This document shows positions 35,701-45,653 of a DNA stretch of 64,000 nt, in pieces. Position numbers and translations under genes: made by a program. The notes beneath the pieces are model-generated. The model ran no database searches. It was not told the origin of the DNA and was given only the letters and a program-made list of their open reading frames with translations. The stretch's first letter is position 1; every line of letters starts with the position of its first letter. Origin of the DNA: Torulaspora globosa (taxonomy: Eukaryota; Ascomycota; Saccharomycetes; Saccharomycetales; Saccharomycetaceae); the NCBI RefSeq assembly GCF_014133895.1, contig NC_050729.1, positions 806,001 to 870,000 of the forward strand, in the 5' to 3' direction.

Positions 35701-35929
35701 TTGCACTCCTGCCGTTTTGACCGCCGGCTTTCCTCTTTCTCTCGTTTGAAGTCTCCTCATAATCTTCATCTTGAGCATCTTCCTCTTCATCTGAACTTTC
35801 ATCTTCGTCGCTAAACGGCTTCTCCATGGCGGTGTCGACATCAACTCGAACCTCTTCCTCATCAACATCATCATGGGACTCTACTGAGGACTTACTCCTT
35901 ATTCTGGCAGATCGACGGACCTCAGACAT
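32723..35929 (-). CDS. IRR1: Cohesin subunit Irr1/Scc3 (STAG family)
   Basis: A 1068-aa HEAT-repeat protein (S. cerevisiae Irr1: 1150 aa), essential for sister chromatid cohesion; it binds Scc1 and DNA. The N-terminus (about 125 residues) is highly charged, first acidic (DEDESSDEEEDAQDEDYEE) then basic. The STAG region follows (EFLKDFINLLLCCCG; HRFKDVDDHIRSLSMKHLSVWIQNYPEYF; KYYGWLLSDSSAEVRSQVLKIL are conserved Scc3 sequence in separate blocks). The C-terminus is acidic. Two MCB elements upstream suit G1/S expression. Confidence 0.95.
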   Translation of the reverse strand: MSEVRRSARIRSKSSVESHDDVDEEEVRVDVDTAMEKPFSDEDESSDEEEDAQDEDYEETSNERKRKAGGQNGRSASKRGKSNTGHGSRAPSRKRRSAVSASAKEDQEQFLEAVKDFQPTEMFEILATSEDVSIEELARNWLETYKGDREEFLKDFINLLLCCCGAVAHVETHDVRSNESSNETIEEVQLVFQKQKIHEFHLLISKNSKRKSKYPHLYSNFVELMSRLMDLADEVQLICTEYTEDDSQITTGPFVLDLLTWLSTLSVCRIRCLRYIATQVLYLFQDYLTEHIVDLERKYLSKLSKQLRMEQQKKRPNKKTLEKLESTIEEVQSNKMVVRDIIDQIIKLSFVHRFKDVDDHIRSLSMKHLSVWIQNYPEYFMKVTFLKYYGWLLSDSSAEVRSQVLKILPDLISKQHSKVIDNSAVRQFFERFKERILEMALKDEVLDVKMNAVNVLIEVAALGYLENHEILSISSLIFDEKEVKVSSRGKSTRFLMAVAKFFAQVTAEKIKDFLNNHALPNTLFEISTPSLVKIGIFMRLLKESFDYHLQDKPEIGKKSTTLFQAAEFLYPSFGSLIKEICAILIYDGELQHPALNGENPSEEEEAENEDASELLLPNDVKSSELYITVLYGLCYGGANIKAQPRFDVAEAVLPQLDRLVNQLSLQSGNMLSSLTGIFNLFSFEDWIHTGYEKNIRTTLDKFIKAFSETHLSCELTDVKYKAFSDTVQHVKELKLNELDQCLQNQAIHIKILLEKFLDEKLNDEDGNILELFELLNTMFINKLTLLGKYYPVEMPDSLLDKFLSKYLLQIPLHSAQIDYDLMKQISFNILALAAAWEIQKWADILTNRSLDKNEQQIPQLEVQLLHKILDAFKKVLTAIHNDNANKVSSNFLLKLALANPFIDIIISIKVFQLRLSDNQRSLQQSMEELVPRRLSLEINSALLSIFLYLEGLCAQQLGVHLERSPEEDANLNDIDDEHVSKDCEKVLLIFTIKLKGLIKIGLLDRETMDRIALNKSKLPVLFGQVIDDTIFDQEKKPHSKVQHVGESIPEEPEDIDMLQDDPIEDSEI

Positions 35930-36354
35930 CCCACTTCCTTGGTAGCTCGCCTATAGTATGTGTCGACGATTTAAGCAAGCAAGTGTTTTGATCTAACTTG
36001 CTTGACAGCGACGCGTTTCAACCTTGACGCGTCTCTAAATACACATAAGGACGAATCATATACAACGATTGACTTTCTATTAACCAAAGACTCGCAATTA
36101 CACATCATTTTGATCTCATCCTGCAGCTGAAATTACCCCTCGAGTCACCGCTTCCCACTTATAATCGTAATCTATCAAAATCGTCGGAAACCAAACCCTC
36201 GAACTTCACAGCAACTTCTCTGACCTCGAATCGATCCTTGTTAAAAAGCTCACCCAGTACCGTGAATCCTGGGTTGTAACAAAACATAGAAAAGCAAAAA
36301 ACCAGCAAATTTTCGGGATTATTCCTCAATATCCCCATACTCACCGTAACCACC
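35930..36354. other. Intergenic region upstream of IRR1
   Basis: 425 bases between the IRR1 start and the stop of the next gene on the same strand. It holds two MCB elements (separate entry). A frame of about 110 codons on the minus strand across 36159-36488 overlaps the neighbouring gene out of frame and shows no conserved features. Confidence 0.5.
36011..36032 (-). promoter_or_regulatory. Pair of MCB (MBF) elements upstream of IRR1
   Basis: ACGCGT occurs at 36011-36016 and again at 36027-36032, about 85-100 bases before the IRR1 ATG. Paired ACGCGT is the binding site of Mbp1-Swi6, which drives late-G1 transcription of S-phase and cohesin genes in S. cerevisiae. Confidence 0.75.
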
Positions 36355-36990
36355 TTAAGCGTGCCAGTAAGTTCTAGCCTTGTGTACCATCGACACGAGC
36401 CCATCGAGCGGCCTCTGACTGCTTCCAAAGGAGACATTGGAATCGTACTGGATCGTTTCTTCCAAGCCCAAATCTGAGTCGCAAGCAAACTCCAGATCCT
36501 CCGTGCTACTCAGCTCCCCGTACGACGAAATGTTGACATAATCGTTCAGTCCGACTTGTGGAGCAGAAGCCGTTGACAGTATTTCAGGCGGTAAGAACTG
36601 ATCCTCGGTGACTTCTGCAGTGAAACTTAGCAGCTGTTTCTGTTGCTCGTTCTCTTGCCTTACGCTGCCAATCGTCACATCATCGAGCGACTCGTCCATC
36701 TCGTAGTCATGGTAATTCAGGACGTTATTCGTATGGCCAGAATCATCGACTGCTGTCTCAAAATACGATAAAGTTATCCATTCTCGGTCGTTGATCACCA
36801 GTTTAAACATCGTTTTCTCCTTTCCACTTATCCTGGGGATCTCTACTTTATAACCTTCGTCTCCATAGTATCTGAGAACATAATCTGAGTGTTTCCAATC
36901 ATCAAATTCCCCAGTGATGACTATCTTATCTGTGGGTGACGAGTAAAGTTGCACCACTTCACTTGGAATAACAAACAAAATGTTTGACAT
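36355..36990 (-). CDS. YIL024C-like protein with an AMPK-type glycogen-binding (CBM48-like) fold
   Basis: A 211-aa protein at the position of S. cerevisiae YIL024C (189 aa, function not established). The N-terminal 100 residues resemble the beta-sandwich of AMPK-beta/CBM48 proteins: ITGEFDDWKHSDYVLRYYG, FKLVINDREWITLSYFETAVDDSGHTNNVL. The GEFDDW segment and the N-D-x-x-W/N-N-V pattern are typical of that fold, as in yeast Mdg1 and Crp1. The rest is acidic and unstructured. The frame is open for 145 codons more upstream into YKE4, but the ATG at 36990 is the sensible start. Carbohydrate binding is not demonstrated. Confidence 0.78.
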   Translation of the reverse strand: MSNILFVIPSEVVQLYSSPTDKIVITGEFDDWKHSDYVLRYYGDEGYKVEIPRISGKEKTMFKLVINDREWITLSYFETAVDDSGHTNNVLNYHDYEMDESLDDVTIGSVRQENEQQKQLLSFTAEVTEDQFLPPEILSTASAPQVGLNDYVNISSYGELSSTEDLEFACDSDLGLEETIQYDSNVSFGSSQRPLDGLVSMVHKARTYWHA

Positions 36991-37211
36991 CTGAAAAAAC
37001 AAGATCTCTAACTGACCAAGTGTCGACTGCCGATTCTTACCAAGCACAAGAGATCGAGGTAGACTTGATAGTGATCTCAATTTATCATCAAGGCCTCGGC
37101 TGATCCTCACCAACCCTTGTTTTCGCATCGATTTAAAGTTTACACGCGGGGGTAAGGTGATAATGAAAATGGTGGACTCTTCGTACAATACAAGAGATAC
37201 CAGCGATGAGT

Positions 37212-38336
37212 CTACTCTATTAATCTTAGAGCTGCCATCACTGCAAATCCACTGACGATGGAGACGAATTGTAGAGCCCAGAGCTTGATTTCTTGTGTCT
37301 TGCTGGCCGAGATGGATTGAAGCACCTGCGGAGCAACCGCGACCGTGGCTATGTAGATGAACCCACCGCAACTGATCGGCAGTAGAAGGGGGGATTGAGT
37401 GTACCACCCGGCTGTGTTGCCCCACTCGTTGAGGAAGCAGCCGATGGCGGTTCCAAGTAACGCGCCGACTGAAGTGATGAGCTGAGATTTGACGGCTTGC
37501 GCGAACGTAAAGCCTCCCGATAGTAGGATGACGAAATCTCCTACTTCGTGTGGCACTTCATGGAACATTACTGCAATGGTTGTGGTGGCCCCGATGTGGC
37601 GGGAGCTGTAAAAGCTTGACGCCAGCGCAATACCATCAGTGACGTTATGTACGCAGCCTGTAATGATGCTGAGGTAGGCCGAGACATTGGGTTTTCGAGA
37701 AGTGGCGGGATCGTCGACAAGTTTCTTCTGTTGGGTGGCGATGTGGTCAGAAGCCTTTTTCCTCCTGGTGAGCCTGCTGGCGTTGTGCGGGACCTCTGCT
37801 GTACCGCTGCTGACAGCTTCTGCCGGCTCATGAATATGCGAATGTGAATGAGAGGACAAAGAGATTTCCTCTCCGGAACCTGTCGACATGACTCTCAAGG
37901 ATTTGTCAACGAAAAGGAACAGCATGAAGCCTGCCAGTATGGCTGACCCTAAAATACTAGGTGAAGTATGCGATCCACCAGCGACAGAGACTGTCTCGAA
38001 TATTTCCGGTATCAGATGTAGGAAAATATCGCCAAGTAAGGTTCCAAATGCAAATGATACTAGAATGGGCAAAAAAGCACTATGTTGGCCGCCTTTCTGG
38101 CTTTTCTTGAGACCTGGGATAGAGAATATGACCACACAGGGGGCCAATTGGATAGCCAAGGTGGCTAGCACTGAATTGTAGCGTGGTGAAAACGGAAAGA
38201 AGGTGTCTTGGATACGTTGTACAACGTGCGAGAATGCATCATGATTGTGACTTGATTCAGCCCCGTGAGAGTGCTTATGAGAAAGGGCTACTCTGGATAT
38301 TAGAGCTAAATGCAGTAGATTCCCTATACGGCCCAT
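37212..38336 (-). CDS. YKE4: ZIP-family zinc transporter of the ER (Yke4/SLC39A7 type)
   Basis: A 374-aa protein (S. cerevisiae Yke4: 346 aa). An N-terminal signal-like segment is followed by a His-rich stretch (HKHSHGAESSHNH), typical of KE4 transporters, then about six to eight membrane segments. A second His-rich loop (SHSHSHIHEP) is in the cytosolic loop. The metal-conducting motifs HNVTDGIALA and FHEVPHEVGDFVILL are intact. It moves zinc across the ER membrane. It is followed on the same strand by the YIL024C-like gene, as in S. cerevisiae. Confidence 0.94.
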   Translation of the reverse strand: MGRIGNLLHLALISRVALSHKHSHGAESSHNHDAFSHVVQRIQDTFFPFSPRYNSVLATLAIQLAPCVVIFSIPGLKKSQKGGQHSAFLPILVSFAFGTLLGDIFLHLIPEIFETVSVAGGSHTSPSILGSAILAGFMLFLFVDKSLRVMSTGSGEEISLSSHSHSHIHEPAEAVSSGTAEVPHNASRLTRRKKASDHIATQQKKLVDDPATSRKPNVSAYLSIITGCVHNVTDGIALASSFYSSRHIGATTTIAVMFHEVPHEVGDFVILLSGGFTFAQAVKSQLITSVGALLGTAIGCFLNEWGNTAGWYTQSPLLLPISCGGFIYIATVAVAPQVLQSISASKTQEIKLWALQFVSIVSGFAVMAALRLIE

Positions 38337-38472
38337 ACTCCCGGCTTCCTGTTACCTGGAGTGTAATCTTGCCATTTTTCAGTAATAATTGCGAGTGTTC
38401 GTTCTAATTACGTCAAGGCGAAAAGTCAGGATTACTCATAGAAGATATACTTAAAAATACAGTTAAATTATA

Positions 38473-40149
38473 TTACAAAGACCATGGTTTATAGACTTGA
38501 GGCTCCGCGTACGATAAAGCCTCTAACTGTTGATCCGATTTCTTCTGTAGTTGATCTTGATCGGCCTCTGTTCCTTCCTCCTCCTCGACAAGCTTAATTC
38601 CAGAGTCGACTTGATCCGATATCAAGACCAACTTCTTGGAAATGTTCAAGTTGGACAGCTCGGTGTTCAATTCGTTCACTTGCTTGCTCAAAGATATCCT
38701 GTCGTTCAGTATCTTCTCTGATTCTTCTACGTACTTTGCTTTTTCCTGTTGCAGAGCGGCCTCCAATTTATCGAGTTTCTCGAACTTGAGATCCAATTTC
38801 TTGACCTTCAAACTGACCAGTTCTTGCGCAACAGCTTGTGTTTCTTTAAGGTACTTCGCTGAGAGTTGTCTGGCCGACTCGGGGATCGTTTCTTCTAGCG
38901 TCTCCTTATGTAGCCCATCCAATAACGCCTTTATCGTCGCATCGACCGCCTCTACCGTAGTGAGCCCCTTATTTTGCTCCTTTCCGTTGGCGGCGGCCTT
39001 GGGCTTTGCGTCCCCGACTATGTCATCGATGTACTGGTCTTCGATGGGCAGGCTCAAGAACTTTTCCACACATTCCTCGATGGACTTTGTGTTCCCAACG
39101 TGATCCGCAATCTTCTCCCACTGATCCTCATACATTTCAATAGCTTCTAGCAACAACAGCAGCTCCTGATCTGACCATTGTCTCTTTCCCGTACGCATAA
39201 CATCCTCCATTCTGATGAAGTCGGAAGATTGGAAATTGGCGCCGAAATGACCCTCCTGGAAACACCTCGAGCAGAGATTTGCGTCTCGCGCGCGCAGATT
39301 GTGATAATGAACCATAACTGCATCATTGCCGCAGGTGTGGCAGACGAAAGTCTTGTGAATTTGTCTCGATGTCTTATCTCTGGACTGCAGCGCGTTAAAA
39401 TCCTGGGTCGTATCGTAAACGCTTTTCCTCAGCGACAAGTTCACGGGGAATGGCTCGCGTTTAACAAACTTATACTCGCTAGCCGCAGCTCCACTGCCCG
39501 CGTTCTGTCCACTTGGCTCGTCCTGACCCTCCACAGGCACTGCTTCCTCGACCGGCTCCTCCTTAACAGCCTCAGAGGGCACAAAGGGCTTCAAGCCCTG
39601 AGGAGTATCCAGAATGACCTGGAAATGTCCTGTGAAAGCGGGACCAATCAGAGAAGGCTTCGATCTCGGGTCGATTTGATAGTTGATCAGACCCCATTTC
39701 TCCAGAAAAGCATGGATCTTCACAATCGACGCCACATCCATCGCGATGTTCCTCCTGACCGCGGTCATTGTCAGATACTCGTAAGGAGACAACCGATACG
39801 TATTAATCATGAAGTTTCTCGCATCCTTGTACGCTTTGGGCGTCTTGAAACGGGAAGAATCGTCGAAGAAGTCAGGAATCGATCTCTTCTCAATCTCATG
39901 TACTTCGGAAAACTCAAACCACGATGCAAAAGACGGAATTATTACAGGATGTGCCTGTTTCGCCAAAAACCTCAGAGCCTTATCTTCAAGTTTTTGCGCT
40001 TCCTGCTCATAGTTGATCTCTGCTGCCTCCTGTTGTTGCAGCTGTTGCTGTTGTAAATGGGGCAGTAATGGAGGTGCACTTCCACTAGCTATCGGTTCTG
40101 CAGTACCTCCCGTCTCAGTATTCGAAAGCTGTTCTTCAGCACCACTCAT
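38473..40149 (-). CDS. RSC8: RSC chromatin-remodelling complex subunit Rsc8 (Swi3/BAF155 family)
   Basis: A 558-aa protein (S. cerevisiae Rsc8: 557 aa), the dimeric core of RSC. Domains in order: SWIRM at about residues 70-170 ([36 protein letters not shown]), a ZZ-like finger ([15 protein letters not shown]...CSRCF) near 270-300, SANT ([30 protein letters not shown] region) near 320-365, and a C-terminal coiled coil for dimerisation. It is divergent from IRC5, as on chromosome VI. Confidence 0.96.
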   Translation of the reverse strand: MSGAEEQLSNTETGGTAEPIASGSAPPLLPHLQQQQLQQQEAAEINYEQEAQKLEDKALRFLAKQAHPVIIPSFASWFEFSEVHEIEKRSIPDFFDDSSRFKTPKAYKDARNFMINTYRLSPYEYLTMTAVRRNIAMDVASIVKIHAFLEKWGLINYQIDPRSKPSLIGPAFTGHFQVILDTPQGLKPFVPSEAVKEEPVEEAVPVEGQDEPSGQNAGSGAAASEYKFVKREPFPVNLSLRKSVYDTTQDFNALQSRDKTSRQIHKTFVCHTCGNDAVMVHYHNLRARDANLCSRCFQEGHFGANFQSSDFIRMEDVMRTGKRQWSDQELLLLLEAIEMYEDQWEKIADHVGNTKSIEECVEKFLSLPIEDQYIDDIVGDAKPKAAANGKEQNKGLTTVEAVDATIKALLDGLHKETLEETIPESARQLSAKYLKETQAVAQELVSLKVKKLDLKFEKLDKLEAALQQEKAKYVEESEKILNDRISLSKQVNELNTELSNLNISKKLVLISDQVDSGIKLVEEEEGTEADQDQLQKKSDQQLEALSYAEPQVYKPWSL

Positions 40150-40510
40150 ACTAGTTTAACTATTCCAAAAAGCCCGCTCGAATCGCTCTTCTACACTCTC
40201 CAGCCTCTTCCCTCTTGGTGTAGACCTTGCAAAACTCTGACGTTAACTTGGCGATGAAAAAACAGACCGACCTCTCTTAATACAAAAGTCACGTGGATCG
40301 TCTAGTATGGGTTAAGCGATCCTATTCAGCATTGGTAAGACCTTCCAAGGGCTCTAATGGTGGTCTTGGTCTGCCAATGCGGTTACGACCATTTAGTGTG
40401 CTTCTCCTTTGCAGAAACTAGTTAAAGATGGGACGCGAAACGGTGTAATGGTTCCAGAAAAATTGATCCAGAGTGCTAATGGCAGAGAGTGTTTGTAGGC
40501 GTCAGGATCC
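40150..40510. promoter_or_regulatory. Divergent promoter region RSC8/IRC5
   Basis: 361 bases between the two starts. TCACGTGG at 40289-40296 is an E-box fitting Cbf1 or another bHLH factor. Nothing else recognised. Confidence 0.45.
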
Positions 40511-43018
40511 ATGGTTAGCAGCGGCGGTCGTCATCCTGTGGCGAGGTTATTGAGAAACGGCAGAAATCAAAGACGGCTTGACTATAAGGAGAGAGAAGAG
40601 TCGGACCTTAGGGCGGACTTTGGGCTATCGGAAAGTGAATCTGATGAGACGGCAGGCGACGGGCCAGTTGAGGGTCGTATCTGGCTGCAAGATGACACTG
40701 GCGGGGATGCGGATGTCGATCTTGACTCGGACGATGAGACCAATGAGCAGCAATTGAACGAACTATTGCAAGAGGCAAGGCTGAAGCAGCATCAGAAAGA
40801 GGCGGAAAATGAACAGTCGGACGACGAGATCGATGAGATGGACGAGGCAACGGTCTCTTCGAAGCTGAAAAAGCTCAATGAGTTCGTGACGCAGAGTCAG
40901 GTCTATTCTGGCGTGATTGCAGACACGCTTTTGGAACGCTCGATGCAGAGGCAGGGCGAGCAGAAGGCGGATGAACCGCCTGCTAAGAAGCAGAAAAGGT
41001 CGGTGCGGACCATCACGGATTTTTTCAAGGGCAAGGAAGATACGAAGGATGCCGAGCAGAGTTCCTACTCGCCGGACGACCAAAAAATCGCTGAGCAGCA
41101 GCCTAGTCTGCTGAAAAATTGCATCTTGAAACCGTATCAGTTGGAGGGGTTGAATTGGCTTATCACGCTGTATGAAAATGGTCTGAATGGTATCCTAGCG
41201 GATGATATGGGGTTGGGGAAGACTATTGAGAGCATTGCGCTGCTGGCGTTTATTTACGAGATGGATACCAAGGGACCGTTCTTGATCGCAGCACCGCTAA
41301 GCACTGTCGACAACTGGGTCAGCGAGTTCGGCAGGTTCGCTCCTGATATTCCAGTGCTGAAGTACCATCACCAGGACGGTGTCAAAGCGAGAACCAGGAT
41401 GTTGAGGAAGTTTTTCAAGAGCACTGGCGGCACAGGTGTGATCGTAACCTCCTATGAAATTATTATTCGTGATGCTGCCCATATAATGTCGAAGCAGTGG
41501 AAATTCCTGATTGTCGATGAAGGACATCGTTTGAAAAATATAAACTGCAGACTGATACAAGAACTGAAGAAAATCAACACGAGCAATAGGTTGCTTCTGA
41601 CCGGTACGCCTCTGCAAAATAACTTGGGCGAGCTTTGGTCTCTGCTGAATTTCATTTTGCCAGATATATTTGCGGATTTTGGGATTTTCAATAAATGGTT
41701 TAATTTCGAAGAGGTGGACCTACAAAGTGATTCGCCTAAGCTGAATAGACTGATAAATGACGAGCTGGAAAAGAACCTAATCTCGAACCTACACACAATT
41801 CTAAAGCCTTTCTTGTTGAGGAGATTGAAAAAAAATGTGCTTGCAGGTATCTTACCGCCAAAGAGAGAATACATTATCAACTGTCCCCTCACGCCCATGC
41901 AACGTAAGCTGTACAGGATGGGCCTGAGCGGTAAACTGAAGAGAACCATTTTCAAGGAGTTGGTTAAAATGTTTTTCACCTTGAACGCCAAATACATCGG
42001 TACCGTTTCCAACAAGTCGATCAGGGAGTACATCGCATACAAGTTGAAAGATCAGGAAACAGACTATGAACCTCCGAATAGCATAATGAAAGAAATGGAT
42101 GCACTATACGAGGAACATCTGCACAAAGAGTTCTCCAGCTTGAAGCTACAAAACATGATGATGCAACTCAGACAGGTAGTCGATTCCACTTTTCTTTTCT
42201 TCTTCCCGTACCTGGAACCAGAGGACTTGACCCTCGAGGTGCTCTTGAGCACCTCGGGCAAACTGAAAGTCTTGCAGAGCCTCGTGCCGCCGCTAATCGA
42301 CAAGGGTCACAAAGTGTTGATCTTCTCCCAGTTTGTCAAGATGCTGGATCTCATCGAGGATTGGTGCGAGCTAAACTCGTTAGAAACGTTGAGAATAGAC
42401 GGTTCTATTGACAGCGAGACAAGAAATGCACAGATCAAGCGGTTCAATAACCCGAAAGATAAAACCAACGTTTTCCTCCTATCTACCCGAGCAGCGGGCC
42501 TTGGAATCAATCTGGCTGTAGCAGATACGGTGGTGCTTTTCGACAGCGATTGGAACCCTCAAGTCGATTTGCAAGCTATGGATCGATGTCACCGTATAGG
42601 CCAGCAGAAACCGGTCATAGTTTATCGCTTATGTTGCGATAACACGGTGGAACACGTCATGTTGACAAGAGCGGCGGGCAAGAGGCGGCTGGAGAAGCTG
42701 GTGATTCAGATGGGTCAGTTCAACACCTTGCGAAAGCTGGCCCTGAACGAAAAATCATTTCTACAACAGGCACGAGGTGGTCTCTCTTCCAGAGCCACGA
42801 ACAAAGAGCTAATGCAAGAGCTATCGCAATTGCTCCTAAGTAGTGAATCCAGTATCGGTTTCAACAAGACCAGCACAATTGAGGGTGACGACGACGGCCA
42901 ACTAACCGCGGAGGAAATCCAAGAACTCACTGATCGCTCACCGAAGGCTTATACACCTGATAGAGACGTTCAAATGCCACATATCAAACTATTCGAGACT
43001 TCCACAAGCCAATTGTAG
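40511..43018 (+). CDS. IRC5: SNF2-family DNA translocase Irc5 (LSH/HELLS type)
   Basis: An 835-aa ATPase (S. cerevisiae Irc5: 853 aa), homologous to LSH/HELLS, with roles in cohesin loading at rDNA and genome stability. The N-terminus is acidic. The SNF2_N lobe starts near residue 205 with [18 protein letters not shown], Walker A DDMGLGKT, motif II DEGH and motif [21 protein letters not shown]. The helicase C lobe has [31 protein letters not shown] and [11 protein letters not shown]. All motifs are intact. A typical C-terminal extension follows. Confidence 0.95.
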   Translation: MVSSGGRHPVARLLRNGRNQRRLDYKEREESDLRADFGLSESESDETAGDGPVEGRIWLQDDTGGDADVDLDSDDETNEQQLNELLQEARLKQHQKEAENEQSDDEIDEMDEATVSSKLKKLNEFVTQSQVYSGVIADTLLERSMQRQGEQKADEPPAKKQKRSVRTITDFFKGKEDTKDAEQSSYSPDDQKIAEQQPSLLKNCILKPYQLEGLNWLITLYENGLNGILADDMGLGKTIESIALLAFIYEMDTKGPFLIAAPLSTVDNWVSEFGRFAPDIPVLKYHHQDGVKARTRMLRKFFKSTGGTGVIVTSYEIIIRDAAHIMSKQWKFLIVDEGHRLKNINCRLIQELKKINTSNRLLLTGTPLQNNLGELWSLLNFILPDIFADFGIFNKWFNFEEVDLQSDSPKLNRLINDELEKNLISNLHTILKPFLLRRLKKNVLAGILPPKREYIINCPLTPMQRKLYRMGLSGKLKRTIFKELVKMFFTLNAKYIGTVSNKSIREYIAYKLKDQETDYEPPNSIMKEMDALYEEHLHKEFSSLKLQNMMMQLRQVVDSTFLFFFPYLEPEDLTLEVLLSTSGKLKVLQSLVPPLIDKGHKVLIFSQFVKMLDLIEDWCELNSLETLRIDGSIDSETRNAQIKRFNNPKDKTNVFLLSTRAAGLGINLAVADTVVLFDSDWNPQVDLQAMDRCHRIGQQKPVIVYRLCCDNTVEHVMLTRAAGKRRLEKLVIQMGQFNTLRKLALNEKSFLQQARGGLSSRATNKELMQELSQLLLSSESSIGFNKTSTIEGDDDGQLTAEEIQELTDRSPKAYTPDRDVQMPHIKLFETSTSQL

Positions 43019-43280
43019 AGACTTCTTGCACATCTGGGTCCTTATATAGTATAAATGTATCACTTTTAACGTAATGACTTCTTGAATCGATCCTCCCCCA
43101 ATCCCTTTTAATCAAACAGTACCAGCTATCAATGAAGAGATATGGATCAATACCCAATCGAAGTGGTCCCTAGTAGAAGTCACTGCAACTAACCGTGACT
43201 TATAGCTAAACTGGGGCATTCGGTGTTACTTTGGGGCCATTGTTTGCAAGAAATCGCTAAGCTTAGCCAGTAATACAAAG

Positions 43281-44624
43281 ATGCCCTTATCGGATGAGCA
43301 AAAGTTGGAATATGAATTGTATCAGAAAGAGGTGGAGAGACATGATCCGAGTGATTTGCTACAATTCTCTGCTAACTACTTCAATAAGAGGCTAGAGCAA
43401 CAAAGGCAGTTTATGAAGAACCAGGAGGCTTTCGCCATGTCGAAAGGTATTACGTTATTCGGTAAGCCTTCTAGGAGCGAATCAGTAGTGGCAGCATCTT
43501 CCAGTCTTGGTGGTAAAGGCTGCGGGGAGAAAGATGTTCTTTTCAAGTCACCATTTGCGGATCAAGACCCTCATTCTACACATGAGAACGAAAATTTGAG
43601 CTCTGAGAGGTCTTCTCAGTCTGGATCGGGCGTTGGGTTATTCAAAGGAGATTTCAAAGTTGGAATGGAAGGCAGCAAACGGGTTAAATCGCCGCTAGAC
43701 CCGCACAGTGGCAATTCCGGTGACTCGAGGAGAAGAGGCAATGTAAATCATCAGCCTTTGCCCTTGAATTTTAACGCTGGAAGGCGTACATCTGTTAGTG
43801 GTGAAACTTTCCAGCCTAACAACTTTGATGACTGGACTCCTTCGCATTACTCGGAGAAGAGCGAAGAACAATTGAAGAGACTAGCTAAATCCATTGGAAG
43901 GAACTTCCTGTTTAATAAGTTGGATGATGACAATAAGAGGCTAGTGATCAATTCGCTGGAAGAAAAATCGGTCAAGAAAGGTACGGAAATCATTAAACAA
44001 GGCGATGAAGGTGACTATTTCTATGTTGTTGAAGAAGGCACAGTCAATTACCTGGTGGATAACAAGTTGGTGAACTCTTCAGGTGCCGGGACAAGTTTTG
44101 GCGAGCTGGCTCTGATGTATAACAGTCCAAGAGTTGCCACTGTGGTAGCAGCTACAGACTGTATTCTGTGGGCTCTCGATAGGATTACGTTCAGAAAGAT
44201 TCTACTCGGTAGCTCGTTCAAAAAGAGATTGATGTATGACGAGCTATTGAAGAGCATCCCGATTCTGCAATCTTTGACCACATACGACCGTGCCAAGTTG
44301 GCAGATGCCCTAGATACAGAGTTTTACGAACCGGGACAAGTTATCGTGCACGAGGGCGACGTCGGTGAGAACTTCTATCTGATCGAATACGGTGAATGTG
44401 AGGTTTCGAAAAAAGGGCAAGGTGTCGTGGCACAGCTGAAGTCCCACGATTACTTTGGTGAAGTGGCGTTGCTGAATGACCTGCCTCGCCAAGCTACTGT
44501 GACAGCCAAGACGAAAACTAAAGTGGCAACTTTGGGTAAAAGTGGCTTCCAGAGATTATTGGGACCAGTTGTCGATGTCTTGAAATTGAACGACCCAACT
44601 CGAAAGGGCCATGATACAAAGTAA
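43281..44624 (+). CDS. BCY1: cAMP-dependent protein kinase regulatory subunit
   Basis: A 447-aa protein (S. cerevisiae Bcy1: 416 aa) that inhibits Tpk kinases until cAMP binds. The N-terminal docking/dimerisation helix pair is near residues 10-50 ([17 protein letters not shown]). The inhibitor sequence R168-R-T-S-V-S-G-E is a phosphorylatable type-II site. Two cAMP-binding domains follow, with phosphate-binding cassettes [16 protein letters not shown] and [16 protein letters not shown], both with the essential Glu and Arg. The linker is longer than in S. cerevisiae. Confidence 0.97.
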   Translation: MPLSDEQKLEYELYQKEVERHDPSDLLQFSANYFNKRLEQQRQFMKNQEAFAMSKGITLFGKPSRSESVVAASSSLGGKGCGEKDVLFKSPFADQDPHSTHENENLSSERSSQSGSGVGLFKGDFKVGMEGSKRVKSPLDPHSGNSGDSRRRGNVNHQPLPLNFNAGRRTSVSGETFQPNNFDDWTPSHYSEKSEEQLKRLAKSIGRNFLFNKLDDDNKRLVINSLEEKSVKKGTEIIKQGDEGDYFYVVEEGTVNYLVDNKLVNSSGAGTSFGELALMYNSPRVATVVAATDCILWALDRITFRKILLGSSFKKRLMYDELLKSIPILQSLTTYDRAKLADALDTEFYEPGQVIVHEGDVGENFYLIEYGECEVSKKGQGVVAQLKSHDYFGEVALLNDLPRQATVTAKTKTKVATLGKSGFQRLLGPVVDVLKLNDPTRKGHDTK

Positions 44625-44690
44625 ATAGGTCATCGTAGTTCATTCTTCAACGCTATACGTTCTAATATACGTGAACATATTGTAGATTTG

Positions 44691-45137
44691 TTACCACCCT
44701 GATCCGGTGTAGTATTCCTTCTGCTTGTACATCCAGATTAAAGACGTAGAGGCGACAATCAATGGACCCATGAAACCCTTGCCCAGCTTGCAAGTGCGGA
44801 ATATCAACAATTCGCTCCCAAAATGGCCCAGAGCAATCAGGTACGAGATGAAAGTGAGCTGGAAAACATGCTCCTCATTCAAATAAAGCGAACCATACAG
44901 TCTGATAACCGCAGATACAAAAGTCCAAGTCCCGAAAGTTCTTGCACTTAATGCAGTCGTCTCACCAGGCTTATTTTCATACACTCTGCGTGTCAATTCC
45001 AAGCCTGAGACATATGTTTGGAGTGAGTTAAACACAGACACTACAGAGATGAACAACAACCATTTGGGCAAATACCCTGCTGGCATGGAAACGATCTTGT
45101 TCTGAGCGAAACGGATAAAATCTTGGAAGCACAACAT
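44691..45137 (-). CDS. ERG28: Ergosterol biosynthesis scaffold protein Erg28
   Basis: 148 aa, exactly the S. cerevisiae length. It is an ER membrane protein with four predicted membrane segments that tethers the C-4 demethylation enzymes Erg25, Erg26 and Erg27. Conserved sequence includes GYLPKWLLFISVVSVFNSLQTY, ELLIFRTCKLGKGFMGPL and the terminal MYKQKEYYTGSGW. The upstream codon is TTG; the ATG at 45137 gives MLCFQDFIRFA. It lies between BCY1 and CAP2, that is, a chromosome V gene between two chromosome IX genes. Confidence 0.96.
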   Translation of the reverse strand: MLCFQDFIRFAQNKIVSMPAGYLPKWLLFISVVSVFNSLQTYVSGLELTRRVYENKPGETTALSARTFGTWTFVSAVIRLYGSLYLNEEHVFQLTFISYLIALGHFGSELLIFRTCKLGKGFMGPLIVASTSLIWMYKQKEYYTGSGW

Positions 45138-45653
45138 GTCTATATGCTGCAATTGCTCTCAGATGTCCTACGGATCTGATAAACTGAGGTCCTCGATTAA
45201 ACAAGCTGTCTCTTCTCTTAAGTGATCTACTCTCGTATAGAAGCTAAATTGAAGCACTTTCCGTTCATAATGACGGTCCACGGCTTAGCTTGACTCGAAC
45301 TGACTTTGATAGCTCATATAAGCTGTCTAGAAGTCCCAACGAACGCCGCAAGGTATTCCCAATACGCTGTTGCGCCCTGTGCTAGTAGGCCTAGAGACCG
45401 ACCGACTCGACTTCAATTAGCTTATTCCGTCTTTCTTGCCAAACAATTCAAAACAAGGTCTGGTCAAATGATTTTACGAACTGATTAGAGTGTTTAATGT
45501 CATCTCAGCGTTCAATTGCGTATTCTCTTAAGTACTGTAGTGCTGCCTTGTTATAACGCTCTTTCGAGCCTTCACCACTTTAAAAAAGGAGGACTTCCTT
45601 AATCATAGCTTTAGCCTTGCAAGAGCCAGAGAAACAGCAGTCGGTTCATTTGT
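45138..45653. promoter_or_regulatory. Divergent promoter region ERG28/CAP2 with a sterol response element
   Basis: 516 bases between the two starts. TCGTATA at 45233-45239, about 100 bases before the ERG28 ATG, is the core of the sterol response element bound by Upc2 and Ecm22. The CAP2 side has a purine-rich stretch (AAAAAAGGAGGA near 45583-45594). A 60-codon open frame at 45306-45488 has no conserved features and is not called. Confidence 0.6.

Noticed and set aside
36991..37425. 145-codon upstream extension of the YIL024C-like frame
   Set aside because: It runs into YKE4 coding sequence; the protein family begins at the Met at 36990.
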